From OFTM382 sp964448185 (lineage in GTDB: Bacteria; Planctomycetota; Phycisphaerae; Phycisphaerales; UBA1924), in NCBI GenBank assembly GCA_964448185.1, contig CAYUVO010000014.1, positions 1-41,593 of the forward strand: a stretch of 41,593 nucleotides of DNA, read 5' to 3'. The first letter of the stretch is position 1. Each line of letters opens with the position of its first letter. Shown here piece after piece: positions 1 to 7,776 of this stretch. The notes under the pieces were generated by a model. That model was given only the letters and a program-made list of their open reading frames with translations. It searched no databases and was not told where the DNA came from. Position numbers and translations under genes: made by a program.

Positions 1-93
1 GCAATCAACGCAGCGATCATCTGCCAAACCTACAAGCTTGGTGCATAATCCTCCGGAAGGGGCTCGTTAGATCCCGATCCCCCTCGCCCGCTT

Positions 94-869
94 CTACTCG
101 CCCGCGCAGTCCTCGTCGATCCAGCCCTGCACCCGCTCGACCATGTGCGGCATGCCGATCTCGGCGAACAGATCCCGCGCCCGATGCCATAGCTTGCACG
201 CTTCGGGAACATTCTTGCGATCGAGCTCGATGCTGCCGAGGTTGCCCAGATCAGCGACGTGTTCTCGCTGACAAGATTTGCGTTGGCTGTTGCGAGCTGC
301 GCATTTGATTGTGATAACTCGATAAGCGCGGCCTGGGTGTCGGCGATCTTGGACAGGGCTGATTCGATGCGATCCATGCCCTCTATGGCCACATCGACCT
401 TGCCCTCGATGGCTGTGAGCTGATTGCACATCACATCAAAGCCGGCGTTGATTTCCGTGGTGATCGTGATGCCCTGCTGCTCGAAGGCTGACCGCATTTG
501 CTCGATCAGTTGGGCCGGATCGCTGCCTTCGAGCCGGTCGAGATGCCCGGCGAGCAGCTCTTTGACCAGCCCCTCCCAGTCATCGCAGTTCTGCTGGGCG
601 TCCTTGATCTTGCCGAGGGCCTTGTGAACGTCGCGGAACTTGGCTCGAAACTCGGAGCGGGTCTTCTTTTCCTGAGCCCATTCGAGCAGGCTCCCCGCGC
701 CCGCGACCCCTACGAACATCGCAGCAACGCCGGTCATCGCACCGATCGAGGCGGCCGCCTCTGGGGCCGAGTTCACCGCCGCGAGCGGCAAGATCGCCGA
801 CATGCACGCATCGACCGCGCCCGAGGTGCCCAGCTCGCTAAGAATTTTGCCAATGAGTCTCTTGGCCAT
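94..869 (-). pseudogene. Decayed gene: hydrophobic/coiled-coil N-terminus plus out-of-frame TPR tail
   Basis: The frame opens at an ATG (first base 869). It encodes about 204 plausible residues: a small hydrophobic stretch near residues 25-60, then a charged helical region with coiled-coil character (repeats such as IEGKVDVAIEGMDRIES). After that the open frame continues to position 30 as Arg/Ser-rich sequence that looks like a shadow. From about position 262 down to 94 another frame reads as a clean TPR end (NLGSIELDRKNVPEACKLWH, then FAEIGMPHMVERVQGW). The best reading is one ancestral protein whose two ends are now joined out of frame, by a frameshift or an internal deletion. A signal-transducing NTPase with C-terminal TPRs would fit, but no NTPase motif remains, so the function is inference. 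No Shine-Dalgarno is visible; a TATACT sits only a few bases upstream of the ATG. Confidence 0.5.
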
Positions 870-875
870 TCACCG

Positions 876-881
876 AGTATA
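876..881 (-). promoter_or_regulatory. Candidate -10 hexamer (TATACT) upstream of the decayed gene
   Basis: On the minus strand TATACT lies 6 bases before the ATG at 869, so transcription would begin at or beside the start codon (leaderless). No convincing -35 is visible. The same hexamer lies upstream of the FHA-GspE gene and of the glycine-zipper lipoprotein. Confidence 0.25.
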
Positions 882-937
882 CAGCAAACGCCGCGATCTT
901 ATTCGCGGGGTTGCCCTATGAGGGCATGCTGCCGCTC

Positions 938-1516
938 TCAGTGAACCATGTTCGTCGCGTGCTCGATGGATTCAACAAGCTGACGCACCGCGAACGGCTT
1001 CTTGAGAAAGCTGTCAAAGCCTTCGCTGCGGAGCGTGCCGGTTTGTTGTTCGCTGAGCTTGCCGCTCATCGCGATGACTCGCGTCATCTCGAGCCCGTCG
1101 GCTTCACGAAGCGTCAGCGGGATCTCTCGACCCTCGCCATCGCCCACATGCAGGTCCGCGAGAATAACGTGCGGCTTAAACCGCTCCGCCTCAACGCCCG
1201 CCTCGAACGCGGTCGTCACCGACCGAACGTCGTAGTTCGTGCGTTCTGCGAGCACTCGTTCGAGTGTGGCGCAGATCTCGTCGTCGTTGTCCATAATGAG
1301 CACGCGGGTTCGGCCCGAATCGATACCCTCGGTGGGTATGCCGTGCGATTTCATGAATCGCAGCAGCTCGCCCAGCGGGATTCTTCGATCACGCGAGCCG
1401 GGGATTCGGTACCCCCCGAGCGAGCCCGAGTCGAACCATTTGGAGACTGTTCGAGGCGCCACGTTACAGAGCCGGGCAACCTCGCCAGTGGTCAATACAT
1501 CTTTATCTACGCTCAT
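938..1516 (-). CDS. HTH (excisionase/MerR-type) domain fused to a response-regulator receiver
   Basis: This is a probable 192-residue regulator. Residues about 8-60 form an excisionase-like helix-turn-helix (LTTGEVARLCNVAPRTVSKW, then a wing with RIPGSRDRRIP). Residues about 70-190 form a CheY-like receiver. The acidic pair is in DNDD (about 76-79), the phospho-acceptor Asp is in ILADL (about 121), a Ser is at the switch position (AMSG), and the conserved Lys is in LKKPF. All receiver landmarks are present, so it should be phosphorylatable by a histidine kinase, but no kinase is nearby. I chose the ATG at 1516 because a GAGG lies 9 bases upstream and the HTH begins right after it; an in-frame start at 1570 adds an unlikely N-terminus. 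DNA target and input signal are unknown. Confidence 0.85.
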   Translation of the reverse strand: MSVDKDVLTTGEVARLCNVAPRTVSKWFDSGSLGGYRIPGSRDRRIPLGELLRFMKSHGIPTEGIDSGRTRVLIMDNDDEICATLERVLAERTNYDVRSVTTAFEAGVEAERFKPHVILADLHVGDGEGREIPLTLREADGLEMTRVIAMSGKLSEQQTGTLRSEGFDSFLKKPFAVRQLVESIEHATNMVH

Positions 1517-1715
1517 TGGTCGTACCTCGGACACACACACGAGTGACCTCTGCCCCAACGCCGTGCGCACGCACGACGACTACCCCTCCCCCATCGGGTG
1601 CCGGCGGGCGTGTCTTGACCTTGGATGACGACAACCCGGTGGAAACTGCGTCCGCGTGCGGTTCTCGGTTGCGAGAACAGCATCGGTCGTTGAGAGAAAT
1701 CTTGAGCTTGTCGCT

Positions 1716-2747
1716 CTACGACCGGCGGATCATGCGCGTGCGTTCGTCGGAGGTGGCCTGCGCCCCCACCTCGGCGAGCCAACGCCGCGCGTCGGTCGTG
1801 TAACCAGCGGTGGGCTTGAGTTCGGGGATTCGATTACCCCAGAATCGGTTGAACCGTCCCATCGCCAGCTCGCGGACATACTTGGCCGTCATTGACGCCG
1901 CAGCCACCGGTAGGTGCGCTACTTCGGCCTCGACCTCGAACCGCACCACGATGTCTCGCCACGGATCGCTCAGGCGGTACGCGCTGATGCTGGGCGTCTG
2001 CGCCAGCACCTCGACCGCTCGACCGCCCGCGCCGGCCTCAACCAATCGGCGGTAGTCACTCCGCCCGCTCTGGCGATCGCACACGATGCGGATCATCTCC
2101 GCGTCGGCCTCGACATGCTCAGCGATGTGCTGGCTCACGCATGAGCCGTTGACGCCGGCCTTTGAGCCCATGGTCTGGCACTGCTCATTGAACTGTGCTT
2201 CGCAACGCACTTCGCACGACAGGCTGTGCGCACGAACGCCTGATCTCTGCATGGCTGTGTGCAGCGCGTTGCGGTCGATGGCGAGGCTGGCGGGATCGGT
2301 CGAAACCGGCAGACGATCGCTCGCCCATTGATCGCCATACCACGGCGAGTCATCGAGTTGAACGCCGAGTGCCTCGAACAACGCGGGTTCCTCAGCGACC
2401 AGACCACCGGGCAGCAGTGTGAGCACGCCACGTTCGAGATGCGTGAGCGGGTGACGTTTGACCGAGTTGTTGGGCAGTTTGAGCTTCTTGGAATCGTTGA
2501 ACGCGATGCGCCCTTTGGCTTCGCGGGGCAACTTGCTGACGGCTTCGCTCAGAGTGTCCCAGAGATCCGGGGCGTGGCCATCGGGCGACCACGATTCGAT
2601 GCGAAACGCAGCGGCTCCAACGCACAACGGCCCGAGCATCGGGCCATAGCCCGCCTCGTCGATGCCCACATAGTGCAGTGTCACTGGTGCCACGGATTCC
2701 CTTTGCTGGTGTGAGGGAGGGGGATTGAGCGCCTCTGAGAACTCCAC
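1716..2747 (-). CDS. Divergent ribonuclease HII-like protein
   Basis: RNase HII cuts RNA in RNA-DNA hybrids. The family signature is clear: YVGIDEAGYGPMLGP at residues 27-40 (canonical GIDEAGRGP), a DSKKL motif at 85-89, and AAASMTAKYVREL at about 283-294. D30 and E31 are the first two catalytic acids; D224 (IVCDR) is a candidate third. The acid usually found just before the AASI motif is not in its usual GD context; nearby glutamates (271, 273, 275) could substitute. At 343 residues it is much longer than a typical RNase HII (about 200-260), with an insertion between DSKKL and D224. A GTG at 2693, preceded by AAAGGG, is an alternative start that removes 18 weak N-terminal residues. Fold and family are fairly secure; activity is not. 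It could be the cell's main RNase HII or a paralogue. Confidence 0.75.
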   Translation of the reverse strand: MEFSEALNPPPSHQQRESVAPVTLHYVGIDEAGYGPMLGPLCVGAAAFRIESWSPDGHAPDLWDTLSEAVSKLPREAKGRIAFNDSKKLKLPNNSVKRHPLTHLERGVLTLLPGGLVAEEPALFEALGVQLDDSPWYGDQWASDRLPVSTDPASLAIDRNALHTAMQRSGVRAHSLSCEVRCEAQFNEQCQTMGSKAGVNGSCVSQHIAEHVEADAEMIRIVCDRQSGRSDYRRLVEAGAGGRAVEVLAQTPSISAYRLSDPWRDIVVRFEVEAEVAHLPVAAASMTAKYVRELAMGRFNRFWGNRIPELKPTAGYTTDARRWLAEVGAQATSDERTRMIRRS

Positions 2748-3085
2748 AAGATAGAAAACTTGCCCGAGGAGCGCCGATGTTGCGCGATTGTGGTTGGCAA
2801 TCTTGAAATTCTATGGCCAACCCCAGAAACACGAGGTCTTCTTTGAGTGAGCCAATGGAATTTCTTGGCAGAAGTACCCTTGCCTATTAGGGATAGACAC
2901 GGGTGTATTTGGGGCTTTCAGAGTTTTTGGCCCCCGCCTGCTGCAACGACGCAGGCAGAACGGACCTTGGTTCGTGAGTGGTTCTGACCTTTTCAAGCAG
3001 CCTCCGAATAGCAGTGGTTCCAGGCTCGTGTGAGCAGGGAGTTCGGAGGCACGCCAAAGGTCAAAAATAGAAAGATGGAGATTTG
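2748..3085. other. Intergenic region between divergent RNase HII-like and PEP-CTERM genes
   Basis: This stretch of about 340 bases is noticeably AT-richer than its neighbours and holds no convincing gene; a 61-codon minus-strand frame in it has no family-like features. It contains a 6-bp hairpin (GCCTGC 2936-2941 with GCAGGC 2951-2956) and a perfect 9-bp inverted repeat close to the next start codon (listed separately). It must carry the promoters of both flanking genes, but no clear -35/-10 pair stands out. Confidence 0.5.
3000..3050 (+). repeat. Perfect 9-bp inverted repeat in the leader of the PEP-CTERM gene
   Basis: GCCTCCGAA (3000-3008) and TTCGGAGGC (3042-3050) are exact reverse complements separated by 33 bases, ending about 35 bases before the start codon. 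It could be an operator or an mRNA leader hairpin that controls access to the ribosome site. Confidence 0.55.
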
Positions 3086-4240
3086 ATGATGATTCGCCTC
3101 ACAACTTTGATCGCCCTCACCGGGTTGGCAGCAACGGGCGCTCTCGCCCAGAACGACGGGGACATCCTGTTCACCAGTCACGGCTTCCAACGCTCCAACG
3201 GCACGCTGCCCGACTTCATCGGGCTGATCGACACCGGAGCTGCGACGTTCAACAACCTGTATCAGGTACCCGCCTCCGATACGACCAGCACGCTCTCGGG
3301 CATCGGTCGCACCGGCTCGGGAACCTACGTCTTCGGCAACCAGCCCTTCCCGGGTGGCGCGGCCCAGGGCAACGTGTTCACGGTCAACAACCTGTTCAGC
3401 GGCGTCGGTACTCGCAACAACCTGACCAGCGGCGGCATGGCCAACAGCCCCCAAGAGTTCGAGTACCACGCACCCTCCAACAGCATCATCGTGCTCAACA
3501 ACCCCGCGGGCAATCAGCCCCCCACCAACCCCACCGATGGCGTCAGTGCCATCAATCTTGGCACGATGACCGCCTCACAGATCTTCGCAGAGCCCACGAC
3601 CGGCGATCCCCGCTACAACGCGGGCGTTGATATCGTTGCTGACCCCACACGCGCCAACAGCTACTACGTCCTGACCTTCAACCGCGGCGTCGATGGCGGT
3701 TTCTCCGATGAAGCCCCCTCAACCCTGCACCGCATGAGCGTCAATAACGATCTCTCGTCGGTCACGATGGACCTGATCCAGGATTTCTCGGTCAGCGAAG
3801 TCGGTGCTGCCAACGCGATCACTCGCGCCACGAGCATCGCGGTTGATCCCACCTCGGGCGATGTGCTCGTCACCGCCAACGCCGGTCCTGCCGAACGCAA
3901 GATCGTCCGCGTCGGCATCGACGCCATGGGCGATTCCACGGGTGTCTCGCTGTTCGCCGATATCGGGGCGTACCAGACCAATCTGGGCATCGGTTCAGGC
4001 GGCGTCGAAGAAATCGAGTGGGATTCCTTCAACAACCGCTGGCTGCTCGTTGAAGATCTAGCCCTCAACAACTCGCCCAGCCGCATCACCACCCTCGGAG
4101 CCGATGGCTCGATGGCGGGTTACGGGGTGCTCTTCGACGGCGGGTTCGCTATCCGCGATATCCAAGTCGTGCCCACTCCGGGTGCTCTAGCCGTCATGGG
4201 CCTTGGCGGGCTGGCGGCCATCCGTCGCCGTCGGGTCTGA
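3086..4240 (+). CDS. Secreted protein with PEP-CTERM-type sorting tail
   Basis: This 384-residue protein is exported. A signal peptide (MIRLTTLIALTGLAATGALA, cleaved near AQN) starts it. The C-terminus is a typical tripartite sorting tail: VPTPG, a short hydrophobic helix, then RRRR. Such tails are recognised by exosortase-type systems, which anchor or release the protein at the surface. The middle (about 25-355) is rich in Asn, Gly, Thr and Ser and resembles repeated beta-propeller-like extracellular sequence (VDPTSGDVLVTANAG, GGVEEIEWDSFNNRWLLVED); I do not recognise an enzyme. ATG 3086 (or 3089) is chosen because GGAG lies 5 (or 8) bases upstream. The gene is monocistronic: a strong inverted repeat precedes it and a strong terminator follows. 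The substrate or role is unknown. Confidence 0.8.
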   Translation: MMIRLTTLIALTGLAATGALAQNDGDILFTSHGFQRSNGTLPDFIGLIDTGAATFNNLYQVPASDTTSTLSGIGRTGSGTYVFGNQPFPGGAAQGNVFTVNNLFSGVGTRNNLTSGGMANSPQEFEYHAPSNSIIVLNNPAGNQPPTNPTDGVSAINLGTMTASQIFAEPTTGDPRYNAGVDIVADPTRANSYYVLTFNRGVDGGFSDEAPSTLHRMSVNNDLSSVTMDLIQDFSVSEVGAANAITRATSIAVDPTSGDVLVTANAGPAERKIVRVGIDAMGDSTGVSLFADIGAYQTNLGIGSGGVEEIEWDSFNNRWLLVEDLALNNSPSRITTLGADGSMAGYGVLFDGGFAIRDIQVVPTPGALAVMGLGGLAAIRRRRV

Positions 4241-4280
4241 TCTGGCCTGTACCTGAGCGTCCGTCCTGAACTCTTCTTCT

Positions 4281-4313
4281 ACGCCCCGGCCTCACCCGCC
4301 GGGGTGTTTTTTT
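4281..4313 (+). terminator. Rho-independent terminator after the PEP-CTERM gene
   Basis: CCCCGGC (4284-4290) pairs with GCCGGGG (4298-4304) and the stem extends outwards by three more pairs; a run of seven T follows (4307-4313). It lies about 40 bases after the stop codon, in the correct orientation. Confidence 0.9.
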
Positions 4314-4480
4314 GTGCCCCTTCCCCCTGCCCCTCGCGCCCCACCGGGCCGACGGACCTACGCTCTAGGCCCGCTCGAAACCGGCCAAGAACGTCTCTCG
4401 GATCCGGCAGAACAGTCTTTCTAGAACGAGCGATCGGGGTTCCGCACTTCGCGAAGCCCAACACACGAGGAGTCTCGAAC

Positions 4481-5176
4481 ATGGTCCGTATCCGTATGCA
4501 GCGTCTTGGCCGTCGCAACCGTCCTTTCTATCGCATCAACGCCATCGACAAGCGGACACGCCGCAACGGCAAGGTCATCGAGAACCTCGGGTGGTACGAC
4601 CCGATCGCCAAAGATGAATCCAAGCAGCTCTTCCTCAACGGCGAGCGCATCAAGTACTGGCTGAGCGTCGGCGCTCAGCCGAGCGACACCGTCCGCGACT
4701 TCCTTGCCAAAGCCGACCTGATCGACACTGTCGCATGGGAGGCGCAGCGCAAGGCCGACCGCAACCGCGTGACGTGCAAGATCGCCACTGCCAAGACCGA
4801 AGAAGCCCTCGCCGAGATCACCGGCATCGCTGGCGAATCCGAAGCATCGCTCGGTGACTTCGTGACCGCTGCGACCGAGGCGGCTGCTGCTGCCAAGACC
4901 GCGGTGAGCAAGGCCGATCCCGATGCCGCTGCCCAGGCAATGGATTCGGCGAAGGCTGCGGTCGTCGGTGCGAAGGCTGCCGACGAAGCTGCACAGGCAG
5001 CGAAGGCTGCTCGCGAGGCTGCCGAGGCCGAAGCTGCTGCGAAGGAAGCCGCAGCCAAGGAAGCCGCAGAAAAAGAAGCCGCAGAGAAGGCCGCTGCCGC
5101 CGAAGCCGAAGCAAGCGAGCCTGCGTCAGACGAAGCAAAGCCTGCTGCCGAAGCATCCGAGACTCCCGCCGAATAA
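4481..5176 (+). CDS. rpsP: 30S ribosomal protein S16 with long Ala/Glu/Lys-rich C-terminal extension
   Basis: S16 is a small-subunit protein needed for 30S assembly. The first about 85 residues are a normal S16 domain: MVRIRMQRLGRRNRPFYRIN, then VIENLGWYDP and the KYWLSVGAQPSDTVRDFL segment. The usual protein is 80-100 residues; this one is 231. The extra about 140 residues are dominated by Ala, Glu and Lys in helical, lysine-alanine-rich repeats (AAKEAAEKEAAEKAAAAEAE) and end in an acidic Ala/Pro/Ser tail. GAGGAG 8 bases upstream fixes the ATG at 4481, although the frame stays open further upstream. rplS follows 234 bases later on the same strand. rimM and trmD, often between these two genes, are missing from that gap. 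The tail's role is unknown. Confidence 0.95.
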   Translation: MVRIRMQRLGRRNRPFYRINAIDKRTRRNGKVIENLGWYDPIAKDESKQLFLNGERIKYWLSVGAQPSDTVRDFLAKADLIDTVAWEAQRKADRNRVTCKIATAKTEEALAEITGIAGESEASLGDFVTAATEAAAAAKTAVSKADPDAAAQAMDSAKAAVVGAKAADEAAQAAKAAREAAEAEAAAKEAAAKEAAEKEAAEKAAAAEAEASEPASDEAKPAAEASETPAE

Positions 5177-5225
5177 TCGGCTGATACTCAACCAGATCCC
5201 CCGCCTGCTCAAGCGTGTTAGGCCG

Positions 5226-5283
5226 TACCCAGACAAATGCACGAATATCTCCGACGGCCGAAAGAGCGGCGTGTGTTTGGGTA
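5226..5283 (+). ncRNA. Candidate structured RNA leader between rpsP and rplS
   Basis: TACCCAGACA (5226-5235) pairs with TGTTTGGGTA (5274-5283) over ten positions including one G-U. Inside it CACG (5240-5243) pairs with CGTG (5270-5273), and GCCG (5257-5260) could pair with CGGC (5267-5270), sharing one base. The nested stems lie about 130 bases before rplS. There is no U-run, so this is not an obvious terminator; a ribosomal-protein leader or an mRNA processing site would fit. Seen only as pairing potential. Confidence 0.35.
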
Positions 5284-5410
5284 TCAGTGGGAGAGCCCTC
5301 GCGTGGATTCTCAACAGTCCCCGGTCTATCATCCTCGCCCTCTGGGAGATTCTTTCAGGGGCATTTAGCCAGACCCAAAGCCCCCCTCAGACCACAGCCA
5401 GGAGCCAGTC

Positions 5411-5809
5411 ATGGGCAACCAGCAGATTCTTGATGAGCTCAACAACGACGCACTCAAGACCGACATGCCCACACTGAGCGTCGGCGACACGATCAACGTG
5501 CACGCCCGCATCGTCGAAGGCACCAAAGAACGCATCCAGATCTTTCAGGGCGTGCTGATTCGTCGCAAGGGCCGGGGCATCAACGAGATGATTACGGTGC
5601 GCCGCATCGTTGACGAGATCGGTGTCGAGCGATCATGGCCCATACACAGCCCGATCATCGCCAAGTTCGAGGTCGTCCGCCGTGGCGATGCACGCCGTGC
5701 CAAGCTCTACTACCTGCGTGATCGTGTTGGTAAGTCGCGTCGTCTGCGCGACCGCCGCCGCAAGATGCACCACGTCGCGGGCGAAGGTACGACACAAGGT
5801 CGGAAGTAA
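5411..5809 (+). CDS. rplS: 50S ribosomal protein L19
   Basis: L19 sits at the interface of the two ribosomal subunits. The 132-residue product matches the family along its length: VGDTINVHARIVEGTKERIQ, FQGVLIRRKGRG, EIGVERSWPIHSPIIAKFEV and RVGKSRRLRDRR are all diagnostic. There is a short acidic/Gln N-terminal lead (MGNQQILDELNND). AGGAG 6 bases upstream supports the ATG. It lies downstream of rpsP with a 234-base gap that may hold its own leader or promoter, and ends in a strong terminator. The converging gene on the other side is trmD. Confidence 0.97.
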   Translation: MGNQQILDELNNDALKTDMPTLSVGDTINVHARIVEGTKERIQIFQGVLIRRKGRGINEMITVRRIVDEIGVERSWPIHSPIIAKFEVVRRGDARRAKLYYLRDRVGKSRRLRDRRRKMHHVAGEGTTQGRK

Positions 5810-5866
5810 AACGCAGGGTCACAAGTAAGCAGCGATCGGCTGCCGACATCCAACTGTTCTTTGTGC

Positions 5867-5900
5867 CACTGACTCCCACTTGGGGGTCAGTGTTTGTTTT
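5867..5900 (+). terminator. Rho-independent terminator after rplS
   Basis: An 11-bp stem, CACTGACTCCC (5867-5877) with GGGGGTCAGTG (5882-5892) including one G-T pair, has a 4-base loop and is followed by TTTGTTTT. It is about 60 bases past the rplS stop; the other strand lacks a U-tract, so it serves rplS rather than trmD. Confidence 0.88.
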
Positions 5901-5926
5901 CGGATTCACTTCTATGCGCGTCGGCT

Positions 5927-6703
5927 CTACCCGAGCAGATCGGGACGGCGTTTGCGCGTGCGTTCGACACGCTGTTCGAGACGCCACTTGGCGACTGCTT
6001 CATGATCGCCCCCAAGCAGAGCTTCTGGAATCGATCGCCCTTGCCACTCGCGAGGCCTCGTGTAGTGCGGGCAATCGAGCAGCCTCGCGTCGGGCGAGAC
6101 TCCCAACGCTTCGTACCACTTGGCAAGCTTCTTAGGTTCAATCTCGCAGCCGTCGGTGTCGGTCGTAGGCATCTGCCCGAAGCTGTCCTCGTGAGCCGAG
6201 GCGTCATCCCCGAGCACCCCGGGCAAAAGCCGAGCGATCGCGTCGATCAAAACCAACGCTCCGAGTTCGCCGCCGCTGAGCACATAATCACCGATTGATA
6301 CTTCCAATGGTGCGAGCTGTTCGATGACTCGTTCATCGATGCCCTCGTAGTGACCCGAGATCATCAACAGCCGCGGCTTGGCAGCGAGTCGTTCGACCAT
6401 CGCCTGATCCATCGGCTCGCCTTGGGGCGTGAGCAGTATCCGCGTCGCGGGCAGCGGGTCCATCGCTTCGACCGCCATCGTTGCGTCCCACACGGGCTGG
6501 CAGGTCATCACCATGCCCGGGCCGCCACCGTATGGCCGATCGTCGGTGCGGCGGTGCTTGTTGTCCGCGTAGTCACGGATGTTCGTGGCGATCACCGACA
6601 GCGCACCCGCGTCGATCGCCCGCTTGGGGATGCTCGTCCCGAGCACGCTCCCAGCATGCTCGCCGAACATCTCGGGAAAGGTTGTCAGCACGTCGATCCG
6701 CAT
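5927..6703 (-). CDS. trmD: tRNA (guanine-N1)-methyltransferase TrmD
   Basis: TrmD methylates G37 of tRNAs with G at position 36, using S-adenosylmethionine, which prevents +1 frameshifting. The 258-residue protein has the trefoil-knot (SPOUT) hallmarks: RIDVLTTFPEMF at the start, DDRPYGGGPGMVM, LMISGHYEGIDERV, and the knot region IGDYVLSGGELGALVLIDAI with PGVLG. The C-terminal helical domain (PHYTRP..W.G..IPE.LL.G.H..V..WR) is present. The ATG at 6703 is chosen because family proteins begin directly with the MRIDVLTTFPE-type strand; no good ribosome site is visible. In many bacteria trmD lies between rimM and rplS; here it is inverted and convergent to rplS, and its start is only 23 bases from the divergent oxidoreductase start. 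Confidence 0.96.
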   Translation of the reverse strand: MRIDVLTTFPEMFGEHAGSVLGTSIPKRAIDAGALSVIATNIRDYADNKHRRTDDRPYGGGPGMVMTCQPVWDATMAVEAMDPLPATRILLTPQGEPMDQAMVERLAAKPRLLMISGHYEGIDERVIEQLAPLEVSIGDYVLSGGELGALVLIDAIARLLPGVLGDDASAHEDSFGQMPTTDTDGCEIEPKKLAKWYEALGVSPDARLLDCPHYTRPREWQGRSIPEALLGGDHEAVAKWRLEQRVERTRKRRPDLLG

Positions 6704-6726
6704 GGCCAACAGCATACGCTCAGCAC

Positions 6727-7770
6727 ATGCGTGCAATCATCATCCGTAAGCAAGGTTCCCCCGTCGCTGACAACATCGAACTCGGGCACGCCCCCGACGC
6801 CGCTACCCCGGGATCGGGCGAGGTACGCATGCGTGTCCTTGCCAGTGCGTTCAATCACATGGACCTGTGGGTGGGCCGAGGCGTGCCCGGGCTCGATCTC
6901 GAATATCCACGCACCAGCGGCTGCGATGCCTGCGGCGAGATCACCGACCTCGGCCCCAACGTCGATCCCGCATGGCTCGGCCAACGAGTCGTGTTCAACG
7001 CGGCCATCCAACTCCCCGAACACTCACGCCCACAAGACCCGCCCGGCTCAACGCTCGCACCAAACTTTGAGCTCATCGGCGAGCACCGCTCGCCCGGCGG
7101 GCACGCCGAGATGCTCACCGTGCCCGTTGCCAACTGCGCAGCGGTCGGCGACACCGACCCGCAACAGGCCGCCGCCTTCGGGCTCGTGGCGCTCACCGCA
7201 TGGTCGATGCTCGTCACCAAAGCCAACCTGCGCTGCGGCCAGAGCGTGCTCATCACCGGCATCGGGGGCGGGGTCGCTACCGCAGCCCTTGCCATCGCCA
7301 TACATCACGGCTGTTGCGTCGCGGTCACCAGCCGCCACCAGTGGAAACTCGACAAAGCAACCGAACTCGGCGCGGACCTGGCCATCCTCGATGACGCCAG
7401 CGACTGGTCACGACAGGTGCGCACATGGACCAACAAACGCGGCGTTGATGTCTGCGTTGATTCGGTCGGCAAGGCCACTCACCTCTCGTGCATCAAGAGC
7501 ATGGCTCGCGGCGGCGCGTACGTCACCCCCGGATGCACCACCGGACCCGACGCCACGACAGACCTCGCACGGATTTTCTGGAACCAGCTCCGCCTGCTCG
7601 GCTCGACCATGGGCTCCAACGAAGAGTTCAACGAAGTCATAAGCCTCTTGCGTGCAGGCAAGCTCGCACCCGTCGTTGACCGTGTATTCAAGCCCGAGCA
7701 GTGCGTCGAGGCATACCAAAGGCTCGAAGCGGGCGAACAGTTCGGCAAGCTTGTCATCGACTGGAGCTAG
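6727..7770 (+). CDS. MDR-superfamily NAD(P)-dependent oxidoreductase (quinone-reductase/alcohol-dehydrogenase type)
   Basis: This is a 347-residue medium-chain dehydrogenase/reductase. The GroES-like N-terminal half contains VLASAFNHMDLWVGRG and SGCDACGEITDLG. The Rossmann half contains the nucleotide-binding segment VLITGIGGGVATAALAIA and GVDVCVDSVGKAT. Family members of the alcohol dehydrogenase branch carry a four-cysteine structural-zinc loop. Here that region (about 95-125) has no such cysteines, and the usual catalytic Cys before the GxD motif is replaced by an Asn (FNHMD), so it is probably a zinc-free quinone or enone reductase. Substrate is unknown. The ATG at 6727 gives the normal N-terminus (MRAIIIRKQG). 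It is divergent from trmD, so its promoter must overlap that gene's start. Confidence 0.85.
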   Translation: MRAIIIRKQGSPVADNIELGHAPDAATPGSGEVRMRVLASAFNHMDLWVGRGVPGLDLEYPRTSGCDACGEITDLGPNVDPAWLGQRVVFNAAIQLPEHSRPQDPPGSTLAPNFELIGEHRSPGGHAEMLTVPVANCAAVGDTDPQQAAAFGLVALTAWSMLVTKANLRCGQSVLITGIGGGVATAALAIAIHHGCCVAVTSRHQWKLDKATELGADLAILDDASDWSRQVRTWTNKRGVDVCVDSVGKATHLSCIKSMARGGAYVTPGCTTGPDATTDLARIFWNQLRLLGSTMGSNEEFNEVISLLRAGKLAPVVDRVFKPEQCVEAYQRLEAGEQFGKLVIDWS

Positions 7771-7776
7771 CGCGGT

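Noticed and set aside
2811..2996. A 61-codon minus-strand frame in the intergenic region
   Set aside because: No ribosome site and no family-like pattern.
4304..4480. Upstream extension of the rpsP frame
   Set aside because: Low-complexity Pro/Arg sequence overlapping the terminator; S16 starts at the ATG with the strong GAGGAG.
6481..6726. N-terminal extension of the oxidoreductase frame
   Set aside because: It runs over trmD on the opposite strand and reads as basic shadow sequence.
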